Below, piece by piece: positions 44,996-53,976 of a DNA stretch of 64,000 nucleotides. The notes below the pieces were generated by a model that had not been told where the DNA came from, did no database searches, and was given only the letters and a program-made list of their open reading frames with translations. Position numbers and translations under genes: made by a program. This DNA is from Trebonia sp963737285 (GTDB taxonomy: Bacteria > Actinomycetota > Actinomycetes > Streptosporangiales > Streptosporangiaceae), in the NCBI GenBank assembly GCA_963737285.1, contig CAVTRT010000003.1:4526001-4590000 (forward strand), read 5' to 3'. Position 1 is the stretch's first letter, and the number at the start of each line of letters is the position of its first letter.

Positions 44996-45483
44996 TCTGG
45001 TTGTACGACCAAGTGATCGGGTTTAGTGGTCATCAAAGTCTTTCACCAGAAACGCGCAGGACTGTAAGGATCGAGATTGAACGTACGCTTTCACAATGGG
45101 ATAATATTTTGGCCGTCACTTCTTTGGCTTCCGGCGGTGATCAAATATTTGCGGAATGCGCCCTGTCCCTCAATAAGCAATTGATGGTCATTATTCCCTG
45201 TAGTGACTATGAAACCACCTTCGTTAATGCTGAAGATCTTACCGCATATCGGAAATTTCTGGACTCGGCCGTACGTGTAGTTCAGCTCTCTTTTTCTGGG
45301 CCTAGCGAAGAAGCCTATTGGGCTGCGGGTAAGCGGGTCGTGGATGTAACAGACATGCTTGTGGCAGTCTGGGATGGGCTTCCTGCAGGAGGGCTAGGCG
45401 GTACGGCTGATGTCGTGCATTACGCCGAGAACTGTCACAAGAGGGTAGTGCGCATTTGGCCTCAAGGTGCAAGCCGTGAATAA
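44992..45483 (+). CDS. Stand-alone SLOG-domain protein
   Basis: 163 aa from the ATG overlapping the caspase stop (ATGA); the longer ORF start at 44935 lies inside the caspase gene. The SLOG pattern is clear: VIGFSGHQSLSPETRRTV, AVTSLASGGDQIFAECALSL, LMVIIPCSDYETTF, VVDVTDMLVAVWDGLPAGG and LGGTADVVHYAENCHKRVVR. SLOG domains are Rossmann-like nucleotide-signal sensors; in classical Thoeris the SLOG domain of ThsA binds the TIR product. A separate SLOG subunit is unusual and may gate the caspase or buffer the signal. Confidence 0.8.
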   Translation: MIWLYDQVIGFSGHQSLSPETRRTVRIEIERTLSQWDNILAVTSLASGGDQIFAECALSLNKQLMVIIPCSDYETTFVNAEDLTAYRKFLDSAVRVVQLSFSGPSEEAYWAAGKRVVDVTDMLVAVWDGLPAGGLGGTADVVHYAENCHKRVVRIWPQGASRE

Positions 45484-45489
45484 CGTCCG

Positions 45490-45700
45490 CGCGGGATGCG
45501 GGGCGGCAGCGTGAGCGTAGGCCAGGCCGCCGAGTCAGCGGCGCGAGCGGCCCGGAGGGCCGCCGAATGGGCCACCTTCTCAGCCTTGGCGGCATCCCAC
45601 CCGTCCGCAGCAAGCTCCCGTGCGACCAGCTCTCGGCTCGCGTACACGTTCCGGTCCAAGAGATCGAACACCTCGGCCGCGCCGACCAGCGGTCGGCCTG
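45490..45700 (-). pseudogene. Fragment of an unknown protein downstream of relaxase
   Basis: The minus strand reads LDRAGRPLVGAAEVFDLLDR, YASRELVARELAADGWDAAK and EKVAHSAALRAARAADSAAW, with natural helical composition. It is out of frame with the relaxase and lacks a start. It may be the tail of the relaxase or of a lost neighbour, cut when the defence cassette arrived. Confidence 0.35.
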
Positions 45701-45702
45701 CC

Positions 45703-47214
45703 CTATCCAGTCGCCTTTGGCGCGGCCTGCATCGGTGCGTACCCGGCGCGAGACGCGTTCGGGATGCCAGAAACGGGCCGCTCTGGCCGCCTGGCCCTGC
45801 CACGCTGCGCCGTGCGTCCTGGGACGCTCCGGGGCCTCCCATGAGTGCTCGCCGGACGGACGGGGCTAATCGCGTAGGCATCGGCAACGCTGTCCGGGAC
45901 TGAAGCGACGGCCGAGCTGAGCCTCGCAGCAGCGTCTCGGGCGGCGGTGGCTTGCAGCAGCCGTTCCTGGGCTGCCCGGAGTTCGGCAAGGGCCTGGGCT
46001 AGGTCGATGAGGGCTAGGAGAAGAGCGCGGTACACGTAGCTAGGCGGGATGCCATGGCGGCGGCTGGCCGCGAGGACCCGGGCCGCCGTGCGCAGCATCC
46101 TGCCGTTGCCCGACGCTGGCGGGATGCGCCGCCATGGCTCACGCGCGGCCCGGCTCATGCCGTCCGCTGCCTTGCGCAGCTCGGGATTGCGGGTCACGTC
46201 GGCCGCCGCTGTGAGCAGGTCAGCGGCTGCCCGCGCAGTGTCGGCCGCGCCTGGCTCGCCCGCCTTGATCGCCTCGGCTGCGTGGCGGGCGGCATCGGCG
46301 GCCTGGGCGTATACCTCGGCTGCCCGCGCCCGGCTGGCCTGGCCCTGACTGCCAGGGGCGGCCCCGTCCCACCGGGTGCGCAGCTTGGGCAGGGTCAGAT
46401 CGGGAGCGAGCTTGCCGCCGCCGTACCAGACCTGGCCGCCGCTAGCGTTGAGGTCACCGGGCAGGCCCACGGCGTAGCCGGTGACCTCGCCGGGATTCAC
46501 GGTGCTGTGCCGGAGCCGGAGCTGGACGCCGCGGGCCTGCAGCGCGGCGAGGAACTCCGCCTCGCTGCCCGCCACCGCAGCGGCGGCCTGGACCGCGCGG
46601 CGCAGCGCCGTCCGGGACGGTTCCCGCTTCCCCGAGCGGCGGGCCTTTTCCTGCTCGGCCCGGGTGGGCCGCTTGTCGGCGCTGCCGTCGGTGCAGCCCG
46701 TGACCCGCAGCCCGTACTTCTGCTCGACCGCGCGCATCGCGGCGCCGAGCCGGATGTACTCGCGGTCAAGCTTCGGCCGGCGTCCATCCTGCCGGGCGAG
46801 GGTCGCCACGATGTGGATGTGGTTGTCGCCGTGGTGGACGGCGACCCAGCGCACTCCCTCGCCCTCGTGCCCGCGCACCGACAGGCCGAGCCGGTGCATG
46901 ACCTCGCGGGAGATGTCGAGGCACTGCCCGTCGGTCAGGTCGGGGTCACCGGGCGCGGCCCGGACGACGCAGTGCCAGACTGGCTGCCTTGGCCTGCGGT
47001 CGGCGTCCAGCATGTACAGAGGGTTCTCCAGCATGCTGGCCAGGGGCCCGAAGTTCCGTTTCCCGTTCTCGCTGACAGGCGGCTCGACGCTGGCAGGGTG
47101 CCGCCAGCTCCCGACGACGTGCGGGCTGACGTGCCTGCTGTCCTCCCCCGTCTTGTACAGGTAGCGCAGCACGCCCTGGACCCGCTTGCCCCGCGGCAGG
47201 ACGCGCCCGATCAC
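45703..47214 (-). CDS. Relaxase / mobilisation nuclease
   Basis: 503 aa from GTG 47214, overlapping the mobC stop by 4 bp. The N-terminal HUH domain contains VAVHHGDNHIHIVATLAR (the His cluster that binds the nicking metal) and upstream GKRVQGVLRYLYKTG, where a catalytic tyrosine would lie. The rest is a long Ala-rich helical region (ARAAEVYAQAADAARHAAEA, LAELRAAQERLLQATAARD) and a basic disordered tail. It nicks oriT and pilots single-stranded DNA. Together with MobC it makes the element at least mobilisable. Confidence 0.85.
   Translation of the reverse strand: MIGRVLPRGKRVQGVLRYLYKTGEDSRHVSPHVVGSWRHPASVEPPVSENGKRNFGPLASMLENPLYMLDADRRPRQPVWHCVVRAAPGDPDLTDGQCLDISREVMHRLGLSVRGHEGEGVRWVAVHHGDNHIHIVATLARQDGRRPKLDREYIRLGAAMRAVEQKYGLRVTGCTDGSADKRPTRAEQEKARRSGKREPSRTALRRAVQAAAAVAGSEAEFLAALQARGVQLRLRHSTVNPGEVTGYAVGLPGDLNASGGQVWYGGGKLAPDLTLPKLRTRWDGAAPGSQGQASRARAAEVYAQAADAARHAAEAIKAGEPGAADTARAAADLLTAAADVTRNPELRKAADGMSRAAREPWRRIPPASGNGRMLRTAARVLAASRRHGIPPSYVYRALLLALIDLAQALAELRAAQERLLQATAARDAAARLSSAVASVPDSVADAYAISPVRPASTHGRPRSVPGRTAQRGRARRPERPVSGIPNASRAGYAPMQAAPKATG
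45713..45788. repeat. Cassette-border repeat C
   Basis: 76 bp diverged copy of 40366-40440 (shared blocks GCCTT, CGGCG, CCTGC, GTTCGGGA). It also encodes the last residues of the relaxase, so repeat A is a remnant of a relaxase 3' end. Confidence 0.6.
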
Positions 47215-47606
47215 ATCCGCCCCCGGATGTGCGCAATGAGCCGCTCTGCCTGGTCGGCGATCTCGCCTACCTGGCTGGCACTCCTCGCGAGCCGCGGCTC
47301 GGCCTGGCCAGTCGCGTTCACCCTCGCGACCGCCTGGTTGAGGTTGGTTCCGGCCTTGCTCAGCTGATAGGACAGCCTCATCAGCTCGGCGATGAGCTCC
47401 CGCTGGTACTGCGTGAGCGCCATCAGCTCGTGCCGGGCGGCACCGGTCGCGGTCATCCCGACCCACGCCGACCCCGCCATGCCGGCCCGCCTCGCCGAGG
47501 CGCGCACCTCGGCCTTCTCCTGCTCCGAGAACCTGACGGCCATCACCTGGTCGCGAACCTCGGCCCCCTGGTGCCGTCGGCTCGCGCCTGGAAGTCGGGA
47601 CATGCG
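47211..47606 (-). CDS. mobC: MobC-family relaxosome accessory protein
   Basis: 131 aa from ATG 47606. It reads VRFSEQEKAEVRASARRAGM, AWVGMTATGAARHELMALT, LIAELMRLSYQLSKAGTNLN and QAVARVNATGQAEPR, the MobC pattern of a ribbon-helix-helix-like start followed by the LxxxGxNLNQ motif. It binds near oriT and helps the relaxase open the strands. It is coupled to the relaxase by a GTGA overlap. Candidate oriT palindromes lie 54-94 bp upstream. Confidence 0.85.
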   Translation of the reverse strand, partial: RMSRLPGASRRHQGAEVRDQVMAVRFSEQEKAEVRASARRAGMAGSAWVGMTATGAARHELMALTQYQRELIAELMRLSYQLSKAGTNLNQAVARVNATGQAEPRLARSASQVGEIADQAERLIAHIRGRM

Positions 47607-47659
47607 GCGATCCACTTCTCCACCCCTGCCACCGCCGCCCCGACGTACTTCCACGTTAC

Positions 47660-47700
47660 GTCAGCCCGCGCCCGGGCTGACCAGCTAAGTAATACTTAGC
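47660..47700. promoter_or_regulatory. Candidate oriT/operator: two adjacent palindromes
   Basis: Perfect inverted repeats GTCAGCCCG-cgcc-CGGGCTGAC (47660-47681) and GCTAAGTA-a-TACTTAGC (47684-47700), directly upstream of mobC and on the boundary with hsdM. Adjacent palindromes in this position are typical of oriT regions or of the autoregulatory site of the mob operon. No nic consensus is recognised. Confidence 0.55.
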
Positions 47701-47901
47701 GCCATCTTGCTCCCCGCCCCCGGGTCTCCGGCTCTCCTGCCCAGGCGGATCGGGGAGGTTGCTGTCTCCGCACGCCACGCGGAACGGCAGGCGGCATGTA
47801 CCGGTTCACTTGCCGCTGAAATAGGGTGACAAGGAATGACAAGGAGGAATATTACGACCTCCGGGTCCCCACCCTTTGACGAGCAAGGACACCCCCGACT
47901 G

Positions 47902-49476
47902 ATGGCAGTGACCCAGCAGGAGATCGAGAACCGGCTGTGGGACGCCGCTGACGAGCTGCGCGTGGCGATGCCCGAAGCGCAGTACTCCTCGGTCGTCTTC
48001 CCGCTGATGTTCTGGAAGTACCTGTCGGATACCTGGGAGCACCAGCACCAGGAGTTCCTGGACGACAACGAGGGCCTGGACGGCCTTTCTGCCGAGGAAG
48101 CCCGCGAGATCGAGTACCGCGACTACCAGTCGTTCGAGATCCCGTTCATCCACCCCGGTACCGTCAAGGGGCGCCGCGCCTCCTGGTCGTCCATCCTCGC
48201 CACCATCACCCAGCCCGGCCTCGGCCAGCGGGTCCGCGCCTCCCTGCAGGCCATCGAGACGGCCAACCCTGACAAGTTCTCCCGCCTGTTCGGGTCCATG
48301 ACCTGGACCTCCGAAGAGGTGCTGTCGGGGGAGGTGCTGGCGGCGGTCATGCAGGCGATGGACCGCACCCCGAAGATGCACGAGGGCAACATGTCCCACG
48401 ACGTGCTCGGCGCGGCCTACGAGTACCTGCTGAAGCGATTCTCCGACGGGTCCGGCACCCGCGCCGGCCAGTTCTTCACCCCGCGCGAGGTCGTCGAGCT
48501 GATCGTCGAAGTCCTGGACCCCAAGGGCTTCGAGTCCGTGTACGACCCTACTTGCGGGTCCGGCGGCATGCTCATCGCGTCGGCGAACTTGCTGAAAGCG
48601 CGTGGCGGCCGCGGGTACACCCTGTCCCTGTACGGGCAGGAGGCCGTAGCGGACACCGCGGGTGTGGCACGCATGAACCTCTTCATGCACAACCTCACCC
48701 AGTTCCAGGTCGAGGTCGGCGACACCCTGAAGGACCCGCGCTTCAAGAAGCCGGACGGGTCCATCGCACAGTTCGATGTGATCGTCGCTAACCCTCCCTA
48801 CAGCCTGAAATGGAAGCCCTGGACCAAGGACCCGCGCGTCATCGGCGGGGTCGCTCCGCAGTCGTCGGCCGACTGGGCGTTCGTCCAGCACATGATCGCG
48901 TCGATGGACCCGAAGAAGGGACGCGCCGGAGTCGTCCTACCCCACGGCGTTCTCTTCCGAAGCGGACAGGAAGCAGCCATCCGCCGGCGCGTCCTGGACG
49001 ACGACCTGCTCGAAGCGGTCATCGGCCTGCCTCGCAACCTCTTCTACAGCACCAGCATCCCCACGGCGATCCTGGTGTTCCGTGTATCCGGCACCAAGGC
49101 TCCGGAGCGGCAGGACGGCGTACTGTTCATCGACGCCTCCAAGCGGTTCATCAAGGCCAAGAAGCGTAACATCCTCACCGACGCCGACATCGCAGACACG
49201 GTGGCCGCCTATCACCTGGCCTTCGACGCTGATAGCAACCCGGCAGACCCGGATGGTGACGGCGGCCTCGCCGCACGCTTCGTCCCCACCACGGAGATCG
49301 TGGCGAACGGGTACGACCTCAGCATCAGCCGCTACATCAAGCAGGCCGCCGCTGAGACAGAAGACCTCGGCACCCTGATCGACGCCTACAACCTCGCCCG
49401 AGCAGAGCGTCAGAAGACCGAGCAGCGGATGCTCGATGTGCTCACCGCTGCCGGGATCGAGGGCTTCGATGAGTAA
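47902..49476 (+). CDS. hsdM: Type I restriction-modification methyltransferase subunit
   Basis: About 524 aa from ATG 47902 (an in-frame ATG at 47836 adds 22 unusual residues). The HsdM N-terminal helical domain (IENRLWDAADELRVAMPEAQ, VVFPLMFWKYLSDTWEHQHQ) precedes the N6-adenine methylase core with SAM motif DPTCGSGGML and catalytic NPPY. GQFFTPREVVELIVEVLDP between them is typical. It methylates adenine in the bipartite site read by HsdS. Its last bases overlap hsdS by 8 bp. Confidence 0.93.
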   Translation: MAVTQQEIENRLWDAADELRVAMPEAQYSSVVFPLMFWKYLSDTWEHQHQEFLDDNEGLDGLSAEEAREIEYRDYQSFEIPFIHPGTVKGRRASWSSILATITQPGLGQRVRASLQAIETANPDKFSRLFGSMTWTSEEVLSGEVLAAVMQAMDRTPKMHEGNMSHDVLGAAYEYLLKRFSDGSGTRAGQFFTPREVVELIVEVLDPKGFESVYDPTCGSGGMLIASANLLKARGGRGYTLSLYGQEAVADTAGVARMNLFMHNLTQFQVEVGDTLKDPRFKKPDGSIAQFDVIVANPPYSLKWKPWTKDPRVIGGVAPQSSADWAFVQHMIASMDPKKGRAGVVLPHGVLFRSGQEAAIRRRVLDDDLLEAVIGLPRNLFYSTSIPTAILVFRVSGTKAPERQDGVLFIDASKRFIKAKKRNILTDADIADTVAAYHLAFDADSNPADPDGDGGLAARFVPTTEIVANGYDLSISRYIKQAAAETEDLGTLIDAYNLARAERQKTEQRMLDVLTAAGIEGFDE

Positions 49477-50650
49477 CGCCTGGCCGCATGTCGCGCTGAC
49501 CGAACTAGTCGCCCAGTGTCGGGATGCCGTGAAGATCGAGAGCGATGTCGACTATCGGCTTCTGGGCGTGCGCTGGTGGGGCGAGGGGGCATTCCATCGA
49601 GAAACGGTCACGCGCAAGACGTCCAAGGCCACGACCGTCTACAAGGTTGTGCCCGGGCAGTTCATCTACAACCGGCTCTTCGCAGGCAAGGGGGCGTTCG
49701 GACTGGTTTTTCCTGAGTTCGCTGGCGCCTTCGTCTCGAACGAGTTCCCGCTGTTCGACACGGATACTGAACGGCTTTCGGCCGAGTACCTGTACCTCTA
49801 CTTCCAGCAGAGGCCAGTCTGGGACTACGTAGAGGCCGCCTCGACCGGCACGACTGCCAGCCGGAACAGGTGGAAGGAAAGCCAGTTCCTCGCACAGCGC
49901 ATCCCGCTCCCTCCACTGCCAGTGCAGACGCGGATCGTCGGGGTCACCGGCGCAGTAGACGACCTGGTCACCGTACTCGATGCCGAGGCCGCCGCACTGG
50001 AAGGCATGTACCTGGCAGCGACGTCCCTGCTCTGGCTCACCTCTCAGGGTGATGAGGCCGAGTCCAGGTCCTTCGGCGACGTGATGCACCTCGACGTCGT
50101 TCGGACGCCAATGGTAGCTGGGACTCTCTACCAACTTGCCGGAGTGCTCAATGCTGGCAAGGGACTCGTAGACAAGGAGGCGTTGGACGGAGCAGATACC
50201 GAGTACGCCGCGATGAACGTCCTTCGGGAGAACCAGGTGGTGATGCGGAAGCTGACTGCTTGGGAGGGGCCGATCACGGTGGTTCCTGCCGGTTTCGACG
50301 GCTTTGTGGCAAGCAACGAGTTCCCGACCTTCACCCTTTCCAGAGACATCGCCCCAGAGTGGATGAGGCACGTCTGCCGGACACCTCGGCTGTGGGCCGA
50401 GATGCAGAACAGGGTCGTCGGGACCGTGCAGCGCCGGAAGCGACTCAATCCCGACCAGCTCCTGTCGGTGGCGCTTCCCGTCCCGTCACGACCTGATCAG
50501 GAGCAGACGGCGGAAGCCCTGGATGCGATCGAGGGGCAAATCGCTGTGATCCGTGCCGAGGCCACCAGGCTCCGACAGGCTCGTGCAGGGCTGCTGGCGC
50601 GCTTGTTGGACCGGACCATCGAGATTCAGTCTGCCGAGTTGGAGTTCTGA
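49469..50650 (+). CDS. hsdS: Type I restriction-modification specificity subunit
   Basis: 393 aa from ATG 49469. Two target-recognition domains are separated by conserved helices: LPPLPVQTRIVGVTGAVDDL after the first, and VPSRPDQEQTAEALDAIEGQ after the second. Each recognises half of a bipartite DNA site; the sequence cannot be predicted here. It overlaps hsdM and ends 3 bp before hsdR, so all three subunits are made from one transcript. No frameshift is seen. Confidence 0.92.
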   Translation: MSNAWPHVALTELVAQCRDAVKIESDVDYRLLGVRWWGEGAFHRETVTRKTSKATTVYKVVPGQFIYNRLFAGKGAFGLVFPEFAGAFVSNEFPLFDTDTERLSAEYLYLYFQQRPVWDYVEAASTGTTASRNRWKESQFLAQRIPLPPLPVQTRIVGVTGAVDDLVTVLDAEAAALEGMYLAATSLLWLTSQGDEAESRSFGDVMHLDVVRTPMVAGTLYQLAGVLNAGKGLVDKEALDGADTEYAAMNVLRENQVVMRKLTAWEGPITVVPAGFDGFVASNEFPTFTLSRDIAPEWMRHVCRTPRLWAEMQNRVVGTVQRRKRLNPDQLLSVALPVPSRPDQEQTAEALDAIEGQIAVIRAEATRLRQARAGLLARLLDRTIEIQSAELEF

Positions 50651-50653
50651 GCC

Positions 50654-53600
50654 GTGGCGAAGGGCATTCGGGAGCGCGAGTTCCAGAACCTGATGATCCA
50701 GTGGTCCCTCCCCATGGGCTGGGGCTTCACAGCGGGCAGGTCGCTGCCGCGTGAGACGACGCAGACGGTGGTCGTCAACCAGCTGCGGGATGCCATCATC
50801 CGGCTCAACCCAAAGGTGATCAGCGGGTTCGACGTGGACGTGGTGGTCGATGAGATCGTTGCCACTGTCAACGCCGTCGAAGGCGGGCTGGTGCGGGCCA
50901 ACGAGCAGGTGCTGCGCCTGCTGCGAGGGCGTAAGGAGTTCCGGGACGCCGACGGCGTGTGGCATGCCCTGAGGATCATCGACTTCGAGCACCCGACCAT
51001 CGGCAACACGCTGGTCGTGTCCGACGAGGTGACCATCACCGTCCCCGGCAAGACCTCCCGCCGGTTCGACCTCGTGTACTGGGTCAACGGGCTACCTCTG
51101 GTCGTGGTCGAGGTGAAGTCCCCGACCGCGCAGTCCGGGTGGGCGGACGCCGCCCGCGAGATCAACGACGTGTACGCCACCGAGTACCCCTGGTTCTTTA
51201 CCCCCAACGTCTTCGCCGTCGCCTCCAACGGGCTGAAGCTGCGGTTCGGTGCCGCCGGCGCGCCCACGAACCTGTGGCAGCCGTTCCGGTCCACCGCCGA
51301 CGACGAGAACCTGTCAGGGCAGGCCGACGTGCACCGCTCCGTCGAGCTGCTGATGAACCCCGCGACGATCCTGGACATGCTCGCCAACTTCGCCCTCTTC
51401 GACACCTCCGGGGGCGGGGCGGACATGAAGTACCTGCCGCGCTACCCGCAGATGGAAGCCGCGCACCTGATCCACGAGCGGATCCTGGCGGGCGGGTCCA
51501 AGGGCCTGGTCTGGCACCACCAGGGGTCCGGGAAGACGCTGCTGATGGTGTTCGCCGCCTCGCTGCTGCTGGCCGACACCCGCACCGAGTCGCCCACGAT
51601 CATCCTGCTCTCGGACCGGGCCCAGCTCGTCCGGCAGACCTCCGGGGTATTCACCTCCACGATGGGGGACGCCTACTTCCACCAGCCCGCCACCAGCCAA
51701 GAGCTGCGTTCCCTGCTGGCCGGCGACGTGCGCGGCGTCATCTCCACGACCGTCCACAAGTTCGCCGACTCGGGCAAGAACCTGTCAGCCCGGGGCAACA
51801 TCATCGTGCTAGTCGACGAGGCGCACCGCACCCAGTCCGACAGGTCGGAGTCCCTGGCCGGGCAGATGCGCGCAGCGCTGCCGCATGCGAAGTTCTTCGG
51901 CATGACCGGCACCCCCGTCAGCAACCTTGCCACCGATACCTTCGCCCTGTTCGGCGAGGAGACCGACCCGGGCAGGGTGCTGCACCGGTACTCGGTGTCC
52001 CGGTCCCTGCTGGACGAGGCGACCGTCCCGGTCATGCTGGACCCGCACCCGGTCGCCTTCGAGATAAACGACCAGGCGCTGCAGGCTGAGTTCGACCAGT
52101 TCGCCGACGAATTCGACCTCGACGACCCGGACCGTGAGGCCCTGTCCCGCAAGTTCGGGCGCCTCACCTCGGTGTTCGCCAACCCCGAACGCATTCACGC
52201 GGTCTGCCAGGACATCGTGGACCACTACCTGGCCGGCGCCTACCGCAACGGCCTCAAGGCCCAGGTCGTCGCCTACAACCGCGAGCTGGCCGTGGCGTAC
52301 ACGGACAAGATCAACGAGCTGCTGGCCGGCTTCGAGGCGGCTCAGGTGCTCGCCGAGGTCGGGAAGCATGACCGGATCACCGCTGAGGTGAACATCTCCA
52401 TCTCGGACTCCAAGGACGAAGACCCCGCCATGCGGCCGTTCCACCTCTCGGAGGCCAAGGAGGAGGAGCAGAAGCGGCGGTTCCTCACCTCGGACGACCC
52501 GCTGTGCTTCCTGGTGGTCACCGCGAAGCTGATGACCGGGTTCGACGCCCCCAACGAGGCCGTCCTCTACCTGGACAAGCCACTGAAAGCCCACACCTTG
52601 TTCCAGACGATCACCCGCCCGAACCGCACCTGGGTGTCCCCGGCCGGGTACGTGAAGACCACCGGCGTGATCGTGGACTACATCGGCTTGGCCGAAGAGG
52701 TCCAGCGGGCCGTCGCCGACCCCACCTCTGAGGGGGCCGGCAAGGGCGGCGGGTTCGTCACCGACCTGTCCGAGCTGGTCGCCGAGTTCCGCACCACCTT
52801 CGCCCGCATCGAAGACCTCCTCGCGGACGTGGACGGCCTGGACCTCACGGTCGCCGGATACGAGTCCGTGCGAGCCATTAACGCCTTCCTGGACGCCAAC
52901 CCCGGCGCCGCCGAGGTGTTCACCAGGGACTACCGGCTCCTGGCCCGCCTGTACCCGCTCATCAGCACCGACAAGCGGGTCGCCAAGTACCGGGACGGCT
53001 TCGGGCTGTTCGGGTCCGTGTACACGACCCTGTTCAAGAAGTCCTCCGACGAGGAGAGGAAGGAACGGCTGGGCGAGCTGGGGCCGATGGTCCTGGAGAT
53101 CATCAATGCCCACGTCCACTCCTTCTCCGTGGTCGCCTCGCAGGAGGAAGCCCTCGTCCTGGATGCCCAGGGCATCGCAATCCTCAAGGAGCTGCTGGCC
53201 CTGGTCCGCCCCAAGCTTGCCGAAGACGGCAACGACGGGCAGGACAAGACGCCGCCGTCCGCGACGGAGATCCTGGACCACATCAAGGCCGCCCTCGAAA
53301 AGGGCATCGAACCGGGGTCCGCGAAGTACACCGCCCTCGCGGAGCGGATCAGGCTGCTACGGGACCGGATCATCCAGAACGCCCAGGACGCCCTGGAGTT
53401 CCTGTCCGAAGCACTCCGGGTCGCCCGGGCAATCGTGAACGCCGAGAAACACCCCGACGAAACCGTCGTCGTGCTGAACGACGACCACGTGGGCGTCCTG
53501 TCGCGGATCATCCACGACCACGCACCGTCCGGCCTCACAGTCACGGAGAGGAACCTGGCCGAGGAGATCGACCAGGTGGTCACCCACACCCTCACCCGCT

Positions 53601-53740
53601 CATGGGACAACGCCGACGCTCGCAACCGAGGCGCCCGCAAAGCCACCGCCGCGGTCTTCCGCCGGTACAAGTTGAAGCCGGTGGGGGAGCCGTACGACTC
53701 CACCGTCGCCTACATCGAAGCCCACTACCTCGTCGACTGA
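50654..53740 (+). CDS. hsdR: Type I restriction endonuclease/translocase subunit
   Basis: 1028 aa from GTG 50654. The N-terminal nuclease domain shows FDLVYWVNGLPLVVVEVKSP. The SF2 translocase has Walker A HHQGSGKTLLMVFA, DEAH box VLVDEAHRTQ, motif III GMTGTPVSN and motif VI TRPNRTW. A helical C-terminal region binds HsdM. It cleaves unmodified DNA after ATP-driven translocation. Length and motif order are normal, and a hairpin terminator follows. The system looks complete and active. Confidence 0.93.
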   Translation: MAKGIREREFQNLMIQWSLPMGWGFTAGRSLPRETTQTVVVNQLRDAIIRLNPKVISGFDVDVVVDEIVATVNAVEGGLVRANEQVLRLLRGRKEFRDADGVWHALRIIDFEHPTIGNTLVVSDEVTITVPGKTSRRFDLVYWVNGLPLVVVEVKSPTAQSGWADAAREINDVYATEYPWFFTPNVFAVASNGLKLRFGAAGAPTNLWQPFRSTADDENLSGQADVHRSVELLMNPATILDMLANFALFDTSGGGADMKYLPRYPQMEAAHLIHERILAGGSKGLVWHHQGSGKTLLMVFAASLLLADTRTESPTIILLSDRAQLVRQTSGVFTSTMGDAYFHQPATSQELRSLLAGDVRGVISTTVHKFADSGKNLSARGNIIVLVDEAHRTQSDRSESLAGQMRAALPHAKFFGMTGTPVSNLATDTFALFGEETDPGRVLHRYSVSRSLLDEATVPVMLDPHPVAFEINDQALQAEFDQFADEFDLDDPDREALSRKFGRLTSVFANPERIHAVCQDIVDHYLAGAYRNGLKAQVVAYNRELAVAYTDKINELLAGFEAAQVLAEVGKHDRITAEVNISISDSKDEDPAMRPFHLSEAKEEEQKRRFLTSDDPLCFLVVTAKLMTGFDAPNEAVLYLDKPLKAHTLFQTITRPNRTWVSPAGYVKTTGVIVDYIGLAEEVQRAVADPTSEGAGKGGGFVTDLSELVAEFRTTFARIEDLLADVDGLDLTVAGYESVRAINAFLDANPGAAEVFTRDYRLLARLYPLISTDKRVAKYRDGFGLFGSVYTTLFKKSSDEERKERLGELGPMVLEIINAHVHSFSVVASQEEALVLDAQGIAILKELLALVRPKLAEDGNDGQDKTPPSATEILDHIKAALEKGIEPGSAKYTALAERIRLLRDRIIQNAQDALEFLSEALRVARAIVNAEKHPDETVVVLNDDHVGVLSRIIHDHAPSGLTVTERNLAEEIDQVVTHTLTRSWDNADARNRGARKATAAVFRRYKLKPVGEPYDSTVAYIEAHYLVD

Positions 53741-53754
53741 CGAATGCAGGAAGA

Positions 53755-53782
53755 CCCGGCAAACCTGTGGCGGGTTGCCGGG
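53755..53782 (+). terminator. Terminator-like hairpin after hsdR
   Basis: Perfect 8-bp stem CCCGGCAA / TTGCCGGG with a 12-base loop, 15 bp after the hsdR stop. No long T run follows, as is common in actinobacteria. Confidence 0.7.
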
Positions 53783-53976
53783 CCTCGTCGCGTTGCTCGG
53801 GTCCCTGCTCGCGGCTGGTCGGTCTGATCTCAGTTCGTGCTGGTTCAGGCGCCTTCGGCGCTCATCATAGAGCGGACCGCAGGACATGATCATTGACAAT
53901 CACAGTAGGGAAAAGAAGAGGTGACACCACGGCTCCTCGACAGCCAAGACCAGAGGCCCGCCAGCCAGCAGAAATG

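Noticed and set aside
45302..45613. Minus-strand ORF at the end of the SLOG gene
   Set aside because: Overlaps well-conserved SLOG coding sequence and shows no family pattern.
46054..47367. Plus-strand ORF over relaxase and mobC
   Set aside because: Antisense shadow; the minus strand has the relaxase and MobC motifs.
51809..53281. 490-codon minus-strand ORF over hsdR
   Set aside because: Antisense of the hsdR motor and C-terminal region with valine/glycine-rich shadow composition.
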